Positions 33,553 through 42,211 of a stretch of 64,000 nucleotides of DNA are shown piece by piece; the first letter of the stretch is position 1, and every line of letters begins with the position of its first letter. Origin of the DNA: CAYQJL01 sp964612295. GTDB taxonomy: Bacteria > Eisenbacteria > RBG-16-71-46 > CAIMUX01 > WJJG01. The DNA is taken from NCBI GenBank assembly GCA_964612295.1, contig CAZTDY010000008.1:35133-99132 (forward strand), read 5' to 3'. The position numbers and the translations under genes are program-made. The notes under the pieces are model-generated. The model made no database searches, was not told where the DNA came from, and saw only the letters and a list, made by a program, of their open reading frames with translations.

Positions 33553-34119
33553 ATGAGATGGTTCGGGGAGATGGGACGCAAGGCCGTGCATATATCGGCC
33601 ATTGCTGTTCCGGTGGCGCTCTACTTCCTTCCGCTGGCCCTCGCGCGCACCATCCTGCTCGCCCTGACGGTGGTGAGTTTGATCGTCGAGATGCTGCGGC
33701 TCAATCAGCCGCGGGTGCGCACATTCTTCTATCTCTTCTTTGGGCGGTTGGTGCGGGATCATGAGCGGTTCAATCTCCTGGGCTCGACCTATCTTCTGCT
33801 CTCCGGCCTCATCTGCTCCTACGCATTCGCCAAACCGATTGCGGTGGCCGCGCTCGCCTTTCTCATCCTCGGGGATACAACGGCTGCCTTGGTGGGGAAG
33901 GCGATCGGCCGCGTGCGGGTGTTCGGCAAAACGGTGGAGGGGAGCCTGGCCTGTTTTGTGGTCTGTCTGGCGGTCGGTTGGCTCATGCCGGAGCTCAGCC
34001 TCAGGCAGGCTCTGGCGGGAGCGGCGATGGCCACTTTGATCGAGTTGTTGCCGATCCCGTTGGATGACAATCTCCGAATTCCTCTCGCGGCCGGTTTTAC
34101 GATGACCCTCATCACCTAG
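33553..34119 (+). CDS. Diacylglycerol/polyprenol kinase family membrane protein
   Basis: 188-residue integral membrane protein with about six helices, related to dolichol kinase and CTP-dependent lipid kinases. Diagnostic elements are the early GRKAVHIS, the motif LGDTTAALVGKAIGR near 112 and KTVEGSLA near 135. Likely phosphorylates an isoprenoid alcohol or diacylglycerol. ATG 33553 is preceded by AAGGAG. The stop codon is TAG, but its last base is the first base of an insertion sequence; the sequence on the far side of the element shows the original stop was TAA, so the protein is unchanged. Confidence 0.85.
   Translation: MRWFGEMGRKAVHISAIAVPVALYFLPLALARTILLALTVVSLIVEMLRLNQPRVRTFFYLFFGRLVRDHERFNLLGSTYLLLSGLICSYAFAKPIAVAALAFLILGDTTAALVGKAIGRVRVFGKTVEGSLACFVVCLAVGWLMPELSLRQALAGAAMATLIELLPIPLDDNLRIPLAAGFTMTLIT
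34110..34118. repeat. Target-site duplication, left copy
   Basis: CATCACCTA, identical to the copy at 35491-35499. Its last two bases are the first two of the kinase stop codon. Confidence 0.93.
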
Positions 34120-34148
34120 GTTGTGGATCGAAGATCTGTGATGGGCTG
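34119..34148 (+). repeat. Left terminal inverted repeat
   Basis: Begins GGTTGTGGATCGA. Compared with the reverse complement of the right end, 26 of the first 30 bases match, including 22 of the first 23. Confidence 0.93.
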
Positions 34149-34219
34149 GGAGTTCACCAGCAGGTCTTTGGTGCAGACATTTGAGTCTAGGGGAATTCGA
34201 CTCCCAGCATTCAGCCGAT

Positions 34220-35404
34220 CTAGAAAGCGAACTTCAGGCGATGGACAGTCTGACGCTTCCCGAGGATCGGAGTCTTCACCGCTCTTTGATAGTACTTCAC
34301 CCACTGGGCCGGTAAGTCCTGATGTTCGGGGAAGAGTCGCTTCCTAAGAACCTCGCGCCAGGTCATGAGCCGATCGGTCAAGCCAAGCCACATCGCCGCG
34401 CTTTCACGAGGTCCATTCTCGCTCCTTGGTTTGATCACATTGCGCCACACCGTGAGAATGGCCAGACGCTCGATCGCCGCTTGGCGGCGCTTGCTGAAGG
34501 CGATCGTCTCGCGCCGGTGGTTGGCGTTTCCGTGACGGATCAAGAGATCGGCTAGATTGACCGGGAAGAGAGAGTTCCTCCTGGTGCGCCGCGCCTTCCC
34601 AGGCGTGATGTGATGCTCGATCGTGACATCGGGACCCACCTTACTCTCGAGTCGTCGGATCGACCCCCGATAGGCCCCATGATCGTCACTGTGAAGCACC
34701 AGGGGCCGGTCGCGGGGTTGGAGGGGCACCAGGGTGGCGAGCAAGGCATACACATCCTTCTGAATCGCCTTGGGATCAGGCCTGCCGAGCGCTCGCTCCA
34801 CTTGTCCACGACGCTTGCGTTGGAAGTCGGTCATGGTGCCCTTGCGCCGCAGAGGGCTGTCCGTGAAGTGATAGAGCAACCAGCTCTCCTGGCCTGCGGC
34901 GAGATGAGCGTGGAAGGGGAAGTACTGAGAGTATTCGAAGGACTCAAAGCCATCGAAGACGATGGGCTCCTGCAGCGAATGGTCCTGTAACAGACTCCGG
35001 TGCCATAGCATGCAATGTCGGCCCAAGCGGGCGACGTATCGCATGACGGTGGCATGGGAGGTTCCGAGGACCCGTGCAATCTGGCGTAGAGCCGGGCCTT
35101 CGGAAACCCAAGAAGCGACGGGCACGAGCAGGTGCCGATGGCGCAGCCAGTAGGTTGTGGAGAAAGTGCGATGGGAGAAGTTTCGTCCACAGGCCGAACA
35201 CCGGTAGGCCTGGATGCGCCGCCGGTCGGAGGGGCGCAGGAAGGATCCCCGCTTGATGTACTTCCAGTCCGCACGGGGCGAATGGAAGTCACAGTTTGCG
35301 TTGGGACAGTGTGGGGGGCGAAAGCCGCCGACCCGGCGAAGCGGGGCTGTGCGCGATCTGCTCATGCTCAGAGAGGTAGCCAGTGGGGGACCGAAGAAGG
35401 TCAA
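34220..35404 (-). CDS. Transposase of the IS1-like element
   Basis: 394 residues. The N-terminal zinc ribbon has cysteine pairs CPNANC and CSAC; a helix-turn-helix follows (LRQIARVLGTSHATVMRYV, about 104-122). The catalytic RNase-H-like part has candidate acidic residues in VFDGFE and LHSDDHGAY, and the end HGNANHRRETIAFSKRRQAA resembles the C-terminus of IS1 InsB. Intact and in one frame, so it may be active. It opposes the flanking genes in orientation. The start ATG 35404 may be replaced by a later Met (MSRSRTAPLRR) without losing domains. Confidence 0.88.
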   Translation of the reverse strand: MTFFGPPLATSLSMSRSRTAPLRRVGGFRPPHCPNANCDFHSPRADWKYIKRGSFLRPSDRRRIQAYRCSACGRNFSHRTFSTTYWLRHRHLLVPVASWVSEGPALRQIARVLGTSHATVMRYVARLGRHCMLWHRSLLQDHSLQEPIVFDGFESFEYSQYFPFHAHLAAGQESWLLYHFTDSPLRRKGTMTDFQRKRRGQVERALGRPDPKAIQKDVYALLATLVPLQPRDRPLVLHSDDHGAYRGSIRRLESKVGPDVTIEHHITPGKARRTRRNSLFPVNLADLLIRHGNANHRRETIAFSKRRQAAIERLAILTVWRNVIKPRSENGPRESAAMWLGLTDRLMTWREVLRKRLFPEHQDLPAQWVKYYQRAVKTPILGKRQTVHRLKFAF

Positions 35405-35460
35405 CTGGCCTAGAAAACGTCTGGCTGAAGGCTACCAAAGGACGGAGAGGGGCCTAGAGT

Positions 35461-35490
35461 CAGCTTGTCACAGATCCTCGATCCACAACC
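35461..35490 (-). repeat. Right terminal inverted repeat
   Basis: Ends ...TCGATCCACAACC at 35490; reverse complement of the left repeat with one mismatch in the outer 23 bases. Confidence 0.93.
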
Positions 35491-35499
35491 CATCACCTA
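35491..35499. repeat. Target-site duplication, right copy
   Basis: CATCACCTA, followed by A. Joining the kinase reading frame to this copy restores ACC TAA, showing the pre-insertion stop codon. Confidence 0.93.
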
Positions 35500-35505
35500 A
35501 ACCGC

Positions 35506-35564
35506 TTGAATGACCTCGCCGACCTTTGCTAGCGTGGCCCCACGTTTTGGCCAGGCCCTATAAT
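35506..35564 (+). promoter_or_regulatory. Promoter region of secA
   Basis: Two candidates. TTGAAT (35506-35511) with an 18-bp spacer to TAGCGT (35530-35535), preceded by TGC, resembles the other promoters in the window. A perfect TATAAT lies at 35559-35564, but its -35 is poor. Both are outside the insertion sequence, which ends 15 bp upstream, so secA keeps its own promoter. Confidence 0.55.
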
Positions 35565-35594
35565 GAGCAACACAGTCAATCGACAGAAGGTCTC

Positions 35595-38500
35595 ATGCTT
35601 GGAAAACTGAAAGCTGCAGCGAGCAAAGCGCTAACCTCCGTCTTTGGTACGCAATACGAGCGTGACCTCAAGTCGCTCACGCCGATGGTGGAGCAGATCA
35701 ACGCGCACGGCGAAAGCCTGGCCGCCCTCTCCGAGGAGGAGCTGCAGGGAAAAACCGCCGAATTCCGGCAGCGGCTCGAAGCGGGCGAGACCCTCGATGA
35801 CCTGTTGGTTGAGGCGTTTGCGACGGTCAAGGAGGCCTGCCGTCGCAACATGGGCCGCAAATGGGCTGTCGTCGGATACGAAATGAGCTGGGACATGGTG
35901 CCCTACGATGTGCAGCTGATCGGCGCGATCGTCCTTCATCAGGGGAAGATCGCCGAGATGGCGACCGGTGAGGGAAAGACCCTGGTGGCGGTGATGCCCC
36001 TCTACCTGAATGCTCTCGCCAGCCGCGGTTGCCATCTGGTGACGGTGAACGACTACCTGGCCAAACGCGACAGCGAGTGGATGGGCGCAATTCTTCGCTA
36101 TCTCGGACTGACCGTGGGATGCATCCAGAACAACATGGACAGCGCCGCCCGGCGCGAGGCCTACAACTGCGATGTGACCTACGGGACGAACAACGAATTC
36201 GGCTTCGACTACCTTCGCGACAACATGGCCGTCCGCGCCGAGGACCAGGTTCAGCGCAAACACTTCTTCACCATCGTGGATGAGGTCGATTCGGTCCTGG
36301 TCGATGAGGCGCGTACACCCCTGATCATCTCGGGGCCGGTGAAGGCCTCGCATCAGAAGTACGACTCCCTGCGTGACCAGGTCGACCGCTTGGTGCGTGC
36401 CCAGAGCGGCCTGATGGGCGAGATGATCAACGAAGCCACCCGGATGTTGGATGAGGCCGCCGAGGAAGCGAACCCGAAGAGCGCCGACGATCGCGAGTAC
36501 CAGGCCGGGATCCGGCTGTTGCAGATCCAGCGCGGCTCACCGAAGAACAAACGTCTTCTCAAGCTGCTTGCCGACCGCAATCTGAAACCGCTGGTACACC
36601 GGGTCGAGACCGACTACATGCGGGACAAGAACCTGCACGCCTTGGATGAGGATCTGCTCTTCTCGATCGATGAGAAAGAGCACTCCATCAACCTGTCCGA
36701 TCGCGGGCGCGCCAGGCTTTCTCCTGAGGATCCCGACTATTTCATGCTCCCCGACCTGGCGACGGCAATGGGGGAGATCGAATCCGCAGAGGGCCTGGAT
36801 TCCAAGGCGATGATGAAGCGGAAAGAGGAGGTTCATCTCGGCTACGCGAAGAAGTCGGATGAGCTGCACACGATCAATCAGCTCCTGCGGGCCTTCTGCC
36901 TCTACGAGCGCGATGTGGAGTATGTGGTCCAGGACGGCAAGGTGATGATCGTCGACGAATTCACCGGGCGTTTGATGCCGGGCCGGCGATTCAGCGAGGG
37001 TCTGCACCAGGCGCTCGAGGCCAAGGAAAAGGTGCGCGTCGAAGGGGAGACGCAGACCTGGGCGACGATCACGCTTCAGAACTACTTCAGGCTCTACGAG
37101 AAGCTCTCGGGCATGACCGGCACGGCCGAGACCGAGGCCGGTGAGCTCCTCGAGATCTACAAGCTGGAAGTCGTCGTCATTCCCACCAACGAAGCGATCC
37201 GCCGGATGGACTACAACGACATGGTCTTCCGCACGCGGCGGGAGAAGTTCAACGCGATCGTTGATGAGATCGACCGGGTCCACCAGGCCGGCCGTCCGGT
37301 TCTGGTCGGCACGGTCACGGTCGAAACGTCCGAGACCATCAGCCGCATGCTCAAGCGCCGCAAGATCAATCACTCGGTCTTGAACGCGAAGTACCACCAG
37401 AGTGAAGCCGACATCGTGCGTGAGGCGGGACGTCCCGGGGCGGTGACGATCGCCACGAACATGGCCGGTCGCGGTACCGACATCAAGCTGGGCGAGGGGA
37501 TCGTCAAGGGGGCGCTCTGCCTCGTGAACACCACCGGCGATGCAGGCGACTGCTCGGCCACCGACGGCGAGTCCGCCTGCCGCGCCGTCATGCCGTGCGG
37601 TCTTCACATTGTGGGGACGGAGCGGCATGACAGTCGGCGCATCGACCGCCAGCTCAGGGGCCGGTCTGGCCGGCAGGGAGATCCCGGCTCGAGCCGGTTC
37701 TTCCTCTCGCTGGAAGATGATCTCATGCGGCTCTTCATGCCCGAACGCATCTCCGGACTGATGGAGAGAATGGGGGCCGAAGAGGGTGAGGTGATCGAGC
37801 ACGGCATGGTCACGAAGGCCATCGAACGTGCCCAGAAAAAGGTCGAGGAGCGTAACTTCGAAATCCGCAAGCATTTGCTTGAATACGATAATGTAATGAA
37901 TCAACAGCGAGAGGTCATCTACGGGATTCGTAACCAGATCCTGGAAGGCGAAGACCTGCAGGGCGAGATCCTCACGCTGGTGGACGATACGGTCGAGCTC
38001 CGCCTTGGACCCATCGTCGCCACGAGTCGCGACAAGAAAGAGCTGGATCTGGGTGACGAAGAACTGGCTGCGCTGAGAGATGCGCTCGACGAACTCGAGC
38101 GCGTTTTCCTGGTTCCGTTCCCCCTGATGCCCGGCCAGGGAGACGGTGGAGCCGATCTGGTGGAGCAGGGCATCGAGATCGCCCGCGGGGCCCATGCGGC
38201 CCGCGAGGTGCTGTGGGGGACGGCGCTCACCCGCGAGGTCGAGCGTCATGTCTATCTGCGGACCATCGACGATCACTGGAAAGATCACCTCTACGAGGTC
38301 GATCTTGTGCGGGGGGGAATTGGGCTGCGTGCGTACGGGCAGAAGGATCCGCTGCTCGAGTACAAGGCGGAAGCCTTCAAACTCTTCGAAGACCTGATGG
38401 GCCAGATTTCCGAGGGAACCTTACGGATGTTCTTCCGGGTACAGCTTCAGGGTGCTACGCCTCCGCCGGAGCCCGAACAGAGCCCGGAAGGACAGGCGGT

Positions 38501-38762
38501 GCACGCCGCTGCGGCGCCGATTCAGTCGATTGCCTCAGCCCAGCCGGAGGGGCAGGCCGCCCAGCCCACGGGGGGCGCGGCCACGCCGTCCCCGGCCCGC
38601 GGGCGCCCCGTGGCGGTCGGGCCGACCGGCGCACCCGTGGCACCTAAGGGCCCGCCCCGGCAGGGAACGGTCAAACGGACCGAAGAGAAGGTCGGACGAA
38701 ACGACCCCTGTCCCTGCGGGAGCGGCAAGAAGTACAAGCACTGCTGCGCACGAAAGGCGTAG
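35595..38762 (+). CDS. secA: SecA preprotein translocase ATPase
   Basis: Motor that drives secreted proteins through SecYEG. About 1055 residues, longer than E. coli (901). Walker A ATGEGKT lies near 123-129, DEVDSVLVDEARTPLIISG is the DEAD-like box, and GRGTDIKLG and RQLRGRSGRQGDPGSSRF are helicase motifs. There is an insertion of about 100 residues around 255-365 and a proline/alanine-rich linker before the zinc-binding SEC-C tail CPCGSGKKYKHCC. ATG 35595 (MLGKLKAAASK) follows AGAAGG; earlier in-frame starts precede the TATAAT box. It heads a run with topA and xerC. Confidence 0.97.
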   Translation: MLGKLKAAASKALTSVFGTQYERDLKSLTPMVEQINAHGESLAALSEEELQGKTAEFRQRLEAGETLDDLLVEAFATVKEACRRNMGRKWAVVGYEMSWDMVPYDVQLIGAIVLHQGKIAEMATGEGKTLVAVMPLYLNALASRGCHLVTVNDYLAKRDSEWMGAILRYLGLTVGCIQNNMDSAARREAYNCDVTYGTNNEFGFDYLRDNMAVRAEDQVQRKHFFTIVDEVDSVLVDEARTPLIISGPVKASHQKYDSLRDQVDRLVRAQSGLMGEMINEATRMLDEAAEEANPKSADDREYQAGIRLLQIQRGSPKNKRLLKLLADRNLKPLVHRVETDYMRDKNLHALDEDLLFSIDEKEHSINLSDRGRARLSPEDPDYFMLPDLATAMGEIESAEGLDSKAMMKRKEEVHLGYAKKSDELHTINQLLRAFCLYERDVEYVVQDGKVMIVDEFTGRLMPGRRFSEGLHQALEAKEKVRVEGETQTWATITLQNYFRLYEKLSGMTGTAETEAGELLEIYKLEVVVIPTNEAIRRMDYNDMVFRTRREKFNAIVDEIDRVHQAGRPVLVGTVTVETSETISRMLKRRKINHSVLNAKYHQSEADIVREAGRPGAVTIATNMAGRGTDIKLGEGIVKGALCLVNTTGDAGDCSATDGESACRAVMPCGLHIVGTERHDSRRIDRQLRGRSGRQGDPGSSRFFLSLEDDLMRLFMPERISGLMERMGAEEGEVIEHGMVTKAIERAQKKVEERNFEIRKHLLEYDNVMNQQREVIYGIRNQILEGEDLQGEILTLVDDTVELRLGPIVATSRDKKELDLGDEELAALRDALDELERVFLVPFPLMPGQGDGGADLVEQGIEIARGAHAAREVLWGTALTREVERHVYLRTIDDHWKDHLYEVDLVRGGIGLRAYGQKDPLLEYKAEAFKLFEDLMGQISEGTLRMFFRVQLQGATPPPEPEQSPEGQAVHAAAAPIQSIASAQPEGQAAQPTGGAATPSPARGRPVAVGPTGAPVAPKGPPRQGTVKRTEEKVGRNDPCPCGSGKKYKHCCARKA

Positions 38763-38822
38763 CTTCAGCAACTGTCGTCCCGCGTTCGGCCAGCAGGTGG
38801 CAGCGGGACCGTGGAGGAGGGT

Positions 38823-41096
38823 ATGCCGAAAGGCCTGATCATCGTCGAGTCGCCGGCCAAGGCGCGGACCATCTCCAAGATGGCAGGATCCGGTTACGAT
38901 GTACTGGCATCGAACGGACACGTCCGTGATCTGCCCAAGAGCAAGATCGGCGTTGATTTCGAGAAGGCGTTCGAGCCGCAGTACGTGACCATCCGTTCGA
39001 AGAGCAAAGTCATCAAACAGCTGCGCGAGAAGGCCAAGAAGGCAGACGAGATCTTCCTCGCCCCCGACCCCGACCGTGAAGGGGAGGCTATTGCCTGGCA
39101 TCTGACCCAGGTGCTCAAGGGAGGGAAGCAGCCGTTCCGTCGGCTGGTCTTCAACGAGATCACGAAGCGGGCCATTCAGGAGGCCCTGTCGACTCCCCAA
39201 GACATCGACATGGACAAGGTCAACGCGCAGCAGGCCCGGCGGGTGTTGGACCGGTTGGTCGGATACCAGCTGTCCCCCATCCTCTGGAAGACGATCCGGT
39301 ATGGGCTGAGCGCGGGGCGCGTGCAGTCGGTTGCGTTGCGCCTGATCGTGGATCGCGAGGCTCAGGTTCTGGCCTTCACGCCGGAGGAATACTGGACGAT
39401 TCATGCGATGGTGTCCGGGGACGGCCCCGAGACGATGTCGATGAGCCTGGCGTCCTGGGAAGGCAAGAAACCGAAGATCGGCAACGAGGAAGAAGCGAAG
39501 GGCATCTTAGCCAAGATCGAGAACCAGCCCCTGGCGGTGAATTCGATCACGATGAAACGGCGGCGGCGCAATCCGTCCGCGCCCTTCATCACCAGCACCT
39601 TGCAGCAGGATGCCTTTCGCGCGCTGCGCATGAGCAGCAAGCGCACGATGCAGATCGCACAGGAGCTCTACGAGGGTCTGCCCGTGGGGGATGAGGGCAC
39701 GGTGGGTCTCATCACCTACATGCGTACCGACTCGACCCGCGTGGCCGATGAGGCGATCGCGGACGTCCGCGGATTCATCGAAGGACAGATCGGCGCGGCC
39801 TACCTGCCTGAGAAGCCGAACGTGTACCGCAAGAAGGGTCGGTCTCAGGATGCGCACGAGGCGGTCCGCCCGACGGCGGTCCGCCGGACCCCCGATGAGG
39901 TCGCCGGTTATCTGACGCCGGATCAGCTGAAACTGTACCGTCTGATCTGGCGCCGGTTCGTCGCCAGCCAGATGAGGCCGCAGGAACTGGACATCACCAC
40001 CGTTGATGCCCAGGTGGGCGAGGCGGTGTTCCGCGCCACCGGCCGCATCGTGGCGTTCGACGGGTTCACTCGCCTCTACGAGGCGGTGGAGCCGCGCAGC
40101 GGAAAGAAGAGCAACGGGAAGAACGAGAACGGCGGCTCTCAGGGTGAGTTGGTCGACCTTCTTCCCGGCCTGAAGGAGCAGCAGCCGCTGACGGTCAACG
40201 AGCTCAGCAAGAAACAGCACTTCACCGAACCGCCGCCGCGCTACTCGGAAGCCTCGCTGATTCGGGCGCTGGAAGAGAACGGCATCGGGCGGCCGAGTAC
40301 CTATGCCACCATCGTCAGCACCATTCTCACCCGCGACTACGTGCGGCGTGACAAGGGCCGTTTGAAGCCGACCGATCTGGGCACCACGGTTGTGCAGCTG
40401 CTGGTGGACAACTTCACGCGCATCATGAACGTCGACTTCACGGCGCACATGGAAGAGGAACTCGACAGCGTGGAGGCAGGACGTCACGAATGGGTGGATG
40501 TCGTCCGCGAGTTCTACGAGCCGTTCCTGGGCAGTCTCGAAGAGGCCGAGGGGAAGATCAAGGAACTGAAGGCGTCGGTGCAGGTGGAGACCGATCATGC
40601 CTGTGAGGAGTGCTCCGCCACCATGGTCCGCAAGTTCGGGCGCAACGGCCCCTTCCTGGCCTGCTCGCGCTATCCGGACTGCAAGCACACGCAGCCGCTC
40701 AGCGAAGACGAGAAACCGAAGCCGACCGAGCACAAGTGCCCCGAATGCGAAAGTCAGATGATGATCCGCTCAGGAAGGTTCGGCCGGTTCCTGGCCTGCA
40801 GCCGGTATCCGGACTGTAAGACGACCCGGCCGGTGCCGGTGGGAGTCGAGTGCCCCGAAGAAGAGTGCCCGGGCAAGCTGGTCGAGAAGCGGACCCGGGG
40901 AGGGCGTGTCTTTTACGGTTGCGACCAGTATCCCTCGTGCAAGTATGCGCTGTGGGACCTGCCGGTCAAGAAGCCGTGTGAGTCATGTGGTCACCCGTTC
41001 ATGGTCGAGCGTTCGACGCGCAAGGATGGCCCGCACTTCGCCTGCCCGCGCTGCAAGGTGACGGTGATGCGCGAGTCCGCAGAGGATGCCGACTGA
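38823..41096 (+). CDS. topA: DNA topoisomerase I
   Basis: Type IA topoisomerase that relaxes negative supercoils. The Toprim domain begins KGLIIVESPAKARTI with the conserved Glu, and the acidic triplet is in APDPDREGEAIAWH. The active tyrosine is Y299 in GLITYMRTDSTR. The C-terminus has several four-cysteine zinc ribbons (CEECSATMV..., CPECESQMM..., CPEEECPG..., CESCGHPF...). ATG 38823 is chosen because the GTG at 38811 lies inside the Shine-Dalgarno GGAGGAGG. 757 residues, a typical length. xerC follows after 15 nt. Confidence 0.97.
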   Translation: MPKGLIIVESPAKARTISKMAGSGYDVLASNGHVRDLPKSKIGVDFEKAFEPQYVTIRSKSKVIKQLREKAKKADEIFLAPDPDREGEAIAWHLTQVLKGGKQPFRRLVFNEITKRAIQEALSTPQDIDMDKVNAQQARRVLDRLVGYQLSPILWKTIRYGLSAGRVQSVALRLIVDREAQVLAFTPEEYWTIHAMVSGDGPETMSMSLASWEGKKPKIGNEEEAKGILAKIENQPLAVNSITMKRRRRNPSAPFITSTLQQDAFRALRMSSKRTMQIAQELYEGLPVGDEGTVGLITYMRTDSTRVADEAIADVRGFIEGQIGAAYLPEKPNVYRKKGRSQDAHEAVRPTAVRRTPDEVAGYLTPDQLKLYRLIWRRFVASQMRPQELDITTVDAQVGEAVFRATGRIVAFDGFTRLYEAVEPRSGKKSNGKNENGGSQGELVDLLPGLKEQQPLTVNELSKKQHFTEPPPRYSEASLIRALEENGIGRPSTYATIVSTILTRDYVRRDKGRLKPTDLGTTVVQLLVDNFTRIMNVDFTAHMEEELDSVEAGRHEWVDVVREFYEPFLGSLEEAEGKIKELKASVQVETDHACEECSATMVRKFGRNGPFLACSRYPDCKHTQPLSEDEKPKPTEHKCPECESQMMIRSGRFGRFLACSRYPDCKTTRPVPVGVECPEEECPGKLVEKRTRGGRVFYGCDQYPSCKYALWDLPVKKPCESCGHPFMVERSTRKDGPHFACPRCKVTVMRESAEDAD

Positions 41097-41111
41097 GGAG
41101 ATTGAGGCGGT

Positions 41112-42056
41112 ATGGGAGTCATGGATGCGACTCTCACCGCGGCCGTGGCCGCGTTCGAACGCCAGCTGCGCCACCTGGAGGGGCGGAGCGAGCGCACGGT
41201 CGAGGCCTACCGGCGTGACGTGCTCCACCTCCTGGGCTTCCTCCACGAGCGAACCGGTCGTCCGGCGAGCCTGGATGATCTGGACGCCGCTCATCTCAAG
41301 CTCTGGTTGGCCTTTCAGCACGCCGGGGGCGCGAAACCACGCACGGTCGTTCGCCGCCGCTCCGCGTTGCGCCGCTTTGTCGGTTTCCTGCTGCGTCAGG
41401 GATTAGTGGCCGAGAACGCCGCCGCCACTCTCCCCGCGCCGAAGTTGGGGCGCGACCTCCCGCGCAGCCTCTCCAGCGATCGCCTGGTCTCCCGCCTGGA
41501 GAACTGGCCGGCAGGGGATGACCCGCTCACGCTCCGCGATCGGGCCATCTGCGAACTCCTCTACGGTTCAGGGGTCCGGGTGGCCGAATTGGCGTCTCTG
41601 GAACTCTCCGATCTTGATCTTGCCCGCGGTTGGCTGCACGTGCGCGGCAAGGGCGCCCGGGAACGGACCGCATGTTTTGGGGGCGCTGCTGCGACAGCGC
41701 TCAAACGGTATCTGCAAGTCCGCGGCCAACTGCGGCAGACGAAGAGCGGGAAGGCTGTTACCGAGTCGGCCCTTCTTCTCAACGCCCGCGGTGGGGCCCT
41801 GTCGGTGCGCTCGATCCAGCGGATTGTGGCCCGGCGCCTGAGTGACCCGGTCCTGGGTGAGGTGCACCCGCACCTCCTACGCCACAGCTTTGCGACGCAT
41901 ATGCTCGACCGCGGCGCCGACCTGCGGGCCATTCAGGCCCTGCTCGGACATCGAACCCTCGATACGACGCAGCTGTATACGCACCTGTCCACCGCCCAGC
42001 TACGGCGTGCCTTCGATCAGGCCCATCCTCGCTCGGGGACCTCTCCAGACGCGTGA
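41112..42056 (+). CDS. xerC: Site-specific tyrosine recombinase XerC/XerD type
   Basis: 314-residue recombinase expected to act at dif to resolve chromosome dimers. The N-terminal SAM-like domain has the segment EGRSERTVEAYRRDV. The catalytic residues are visible: Arg in GSGVRVAELASLEL, Lys in VRGKGAR, HLLRHSFATH, His in LLGHRTLDTT and Tyr in QLYTH. ATG 41112; ATG 41121 is an alternative. The location between topA and hslVU matches the xerC position in Firmicutes (topA-trmFO-xerC-hslV-hslU), which favours XerC over XerD; the second recombinase is not in the window. Confidence 0.92.
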   Translation: MGVMDATLTAAVAAFERQLRHLEGRSERTVEAYRRDVLHLLGFLHERTGRPASLDDLDAAHLKLWLAFQHAGGAKPRTVVRRRSALRRFVGFLLRQGLVAENAAATLPAPKLGRDLPRSLSSDRLVSRLENWPAGDDPLTLRDRAICELLYGSGVRVAELASLELSDLDLARGWLHVRGKGARERTACFGGAAATALKRYLQVRGQLRQTKSGKAVTESALLLNARGGALSVRSIQRIVARRLSDPVLGEVHPHLLRHSFATHMLDRGADLRAIQALLGHRTLDTTQLYTHLSTAQLRRAFDQAHPRSGTSPDA

Positions 42057-42093
42057 TCACGGGCGCACCCCGCTCGTCAATCCCAAAAAAGTC

Positions 42094-42138
42094 GCCGCCG
42101 CCCAAGTATGCTCTATTCGATCGGGGGGGCGGCTTGTT
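42094..42138 (+). terminator. Possible weak terminator between xerC and hslV
   Basis: GCCGCC-G-CCC (42094-42103) can pair with GGG...GGCGGC (to 42133) around a long loop, followed by TTGTTAG. Weak because of one mismatch and a 19-nt loop. Confidence 0.3.
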
Positions 42139-42211
42139 AGATTTGATGAACCGGTTCGTTGACGGGGCGCGTGTGTGCGAATCACCCTTCTGAGGCGCGA
42201 GGAGCGTTCGA

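Larger units (their letters stand above)
34119..35490 (-). mobile_element. Complete IS1-like insertion sequence, 1372 bp
   Basis: Bounded by terminal inverted repeats and a perfect 9-bp target duplication (CATCACCTA at 34110-34118 and 35491-35499). It carries one intact transposase gene on the - strand, with 101 and 86 bp of non-coding ends. The zinc-ribbon/helix-turn-helix/DDE layout and the 9-bp duplication fit the IS1 family broadly, but the transposase is one uninterrupted frame rather than a frameshift fusion. The exact group would need comparison with ISfinder. The perfect duplication and intact gene suggest a recent insertion. Confidence 0.9.

Noticed and set aside
34119..35490. The insertion sequence as a gene-disrupting event in the lipid kinase
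   Set aside because: The stop codon is rebuilt exactly at the junction, so the kinase reading frame and length are intact.
36537..38288. 583-codon open frame on the - strand opposite secA
   Set aside because: Antisense shadow; SecA motifs cover the same region without a break.
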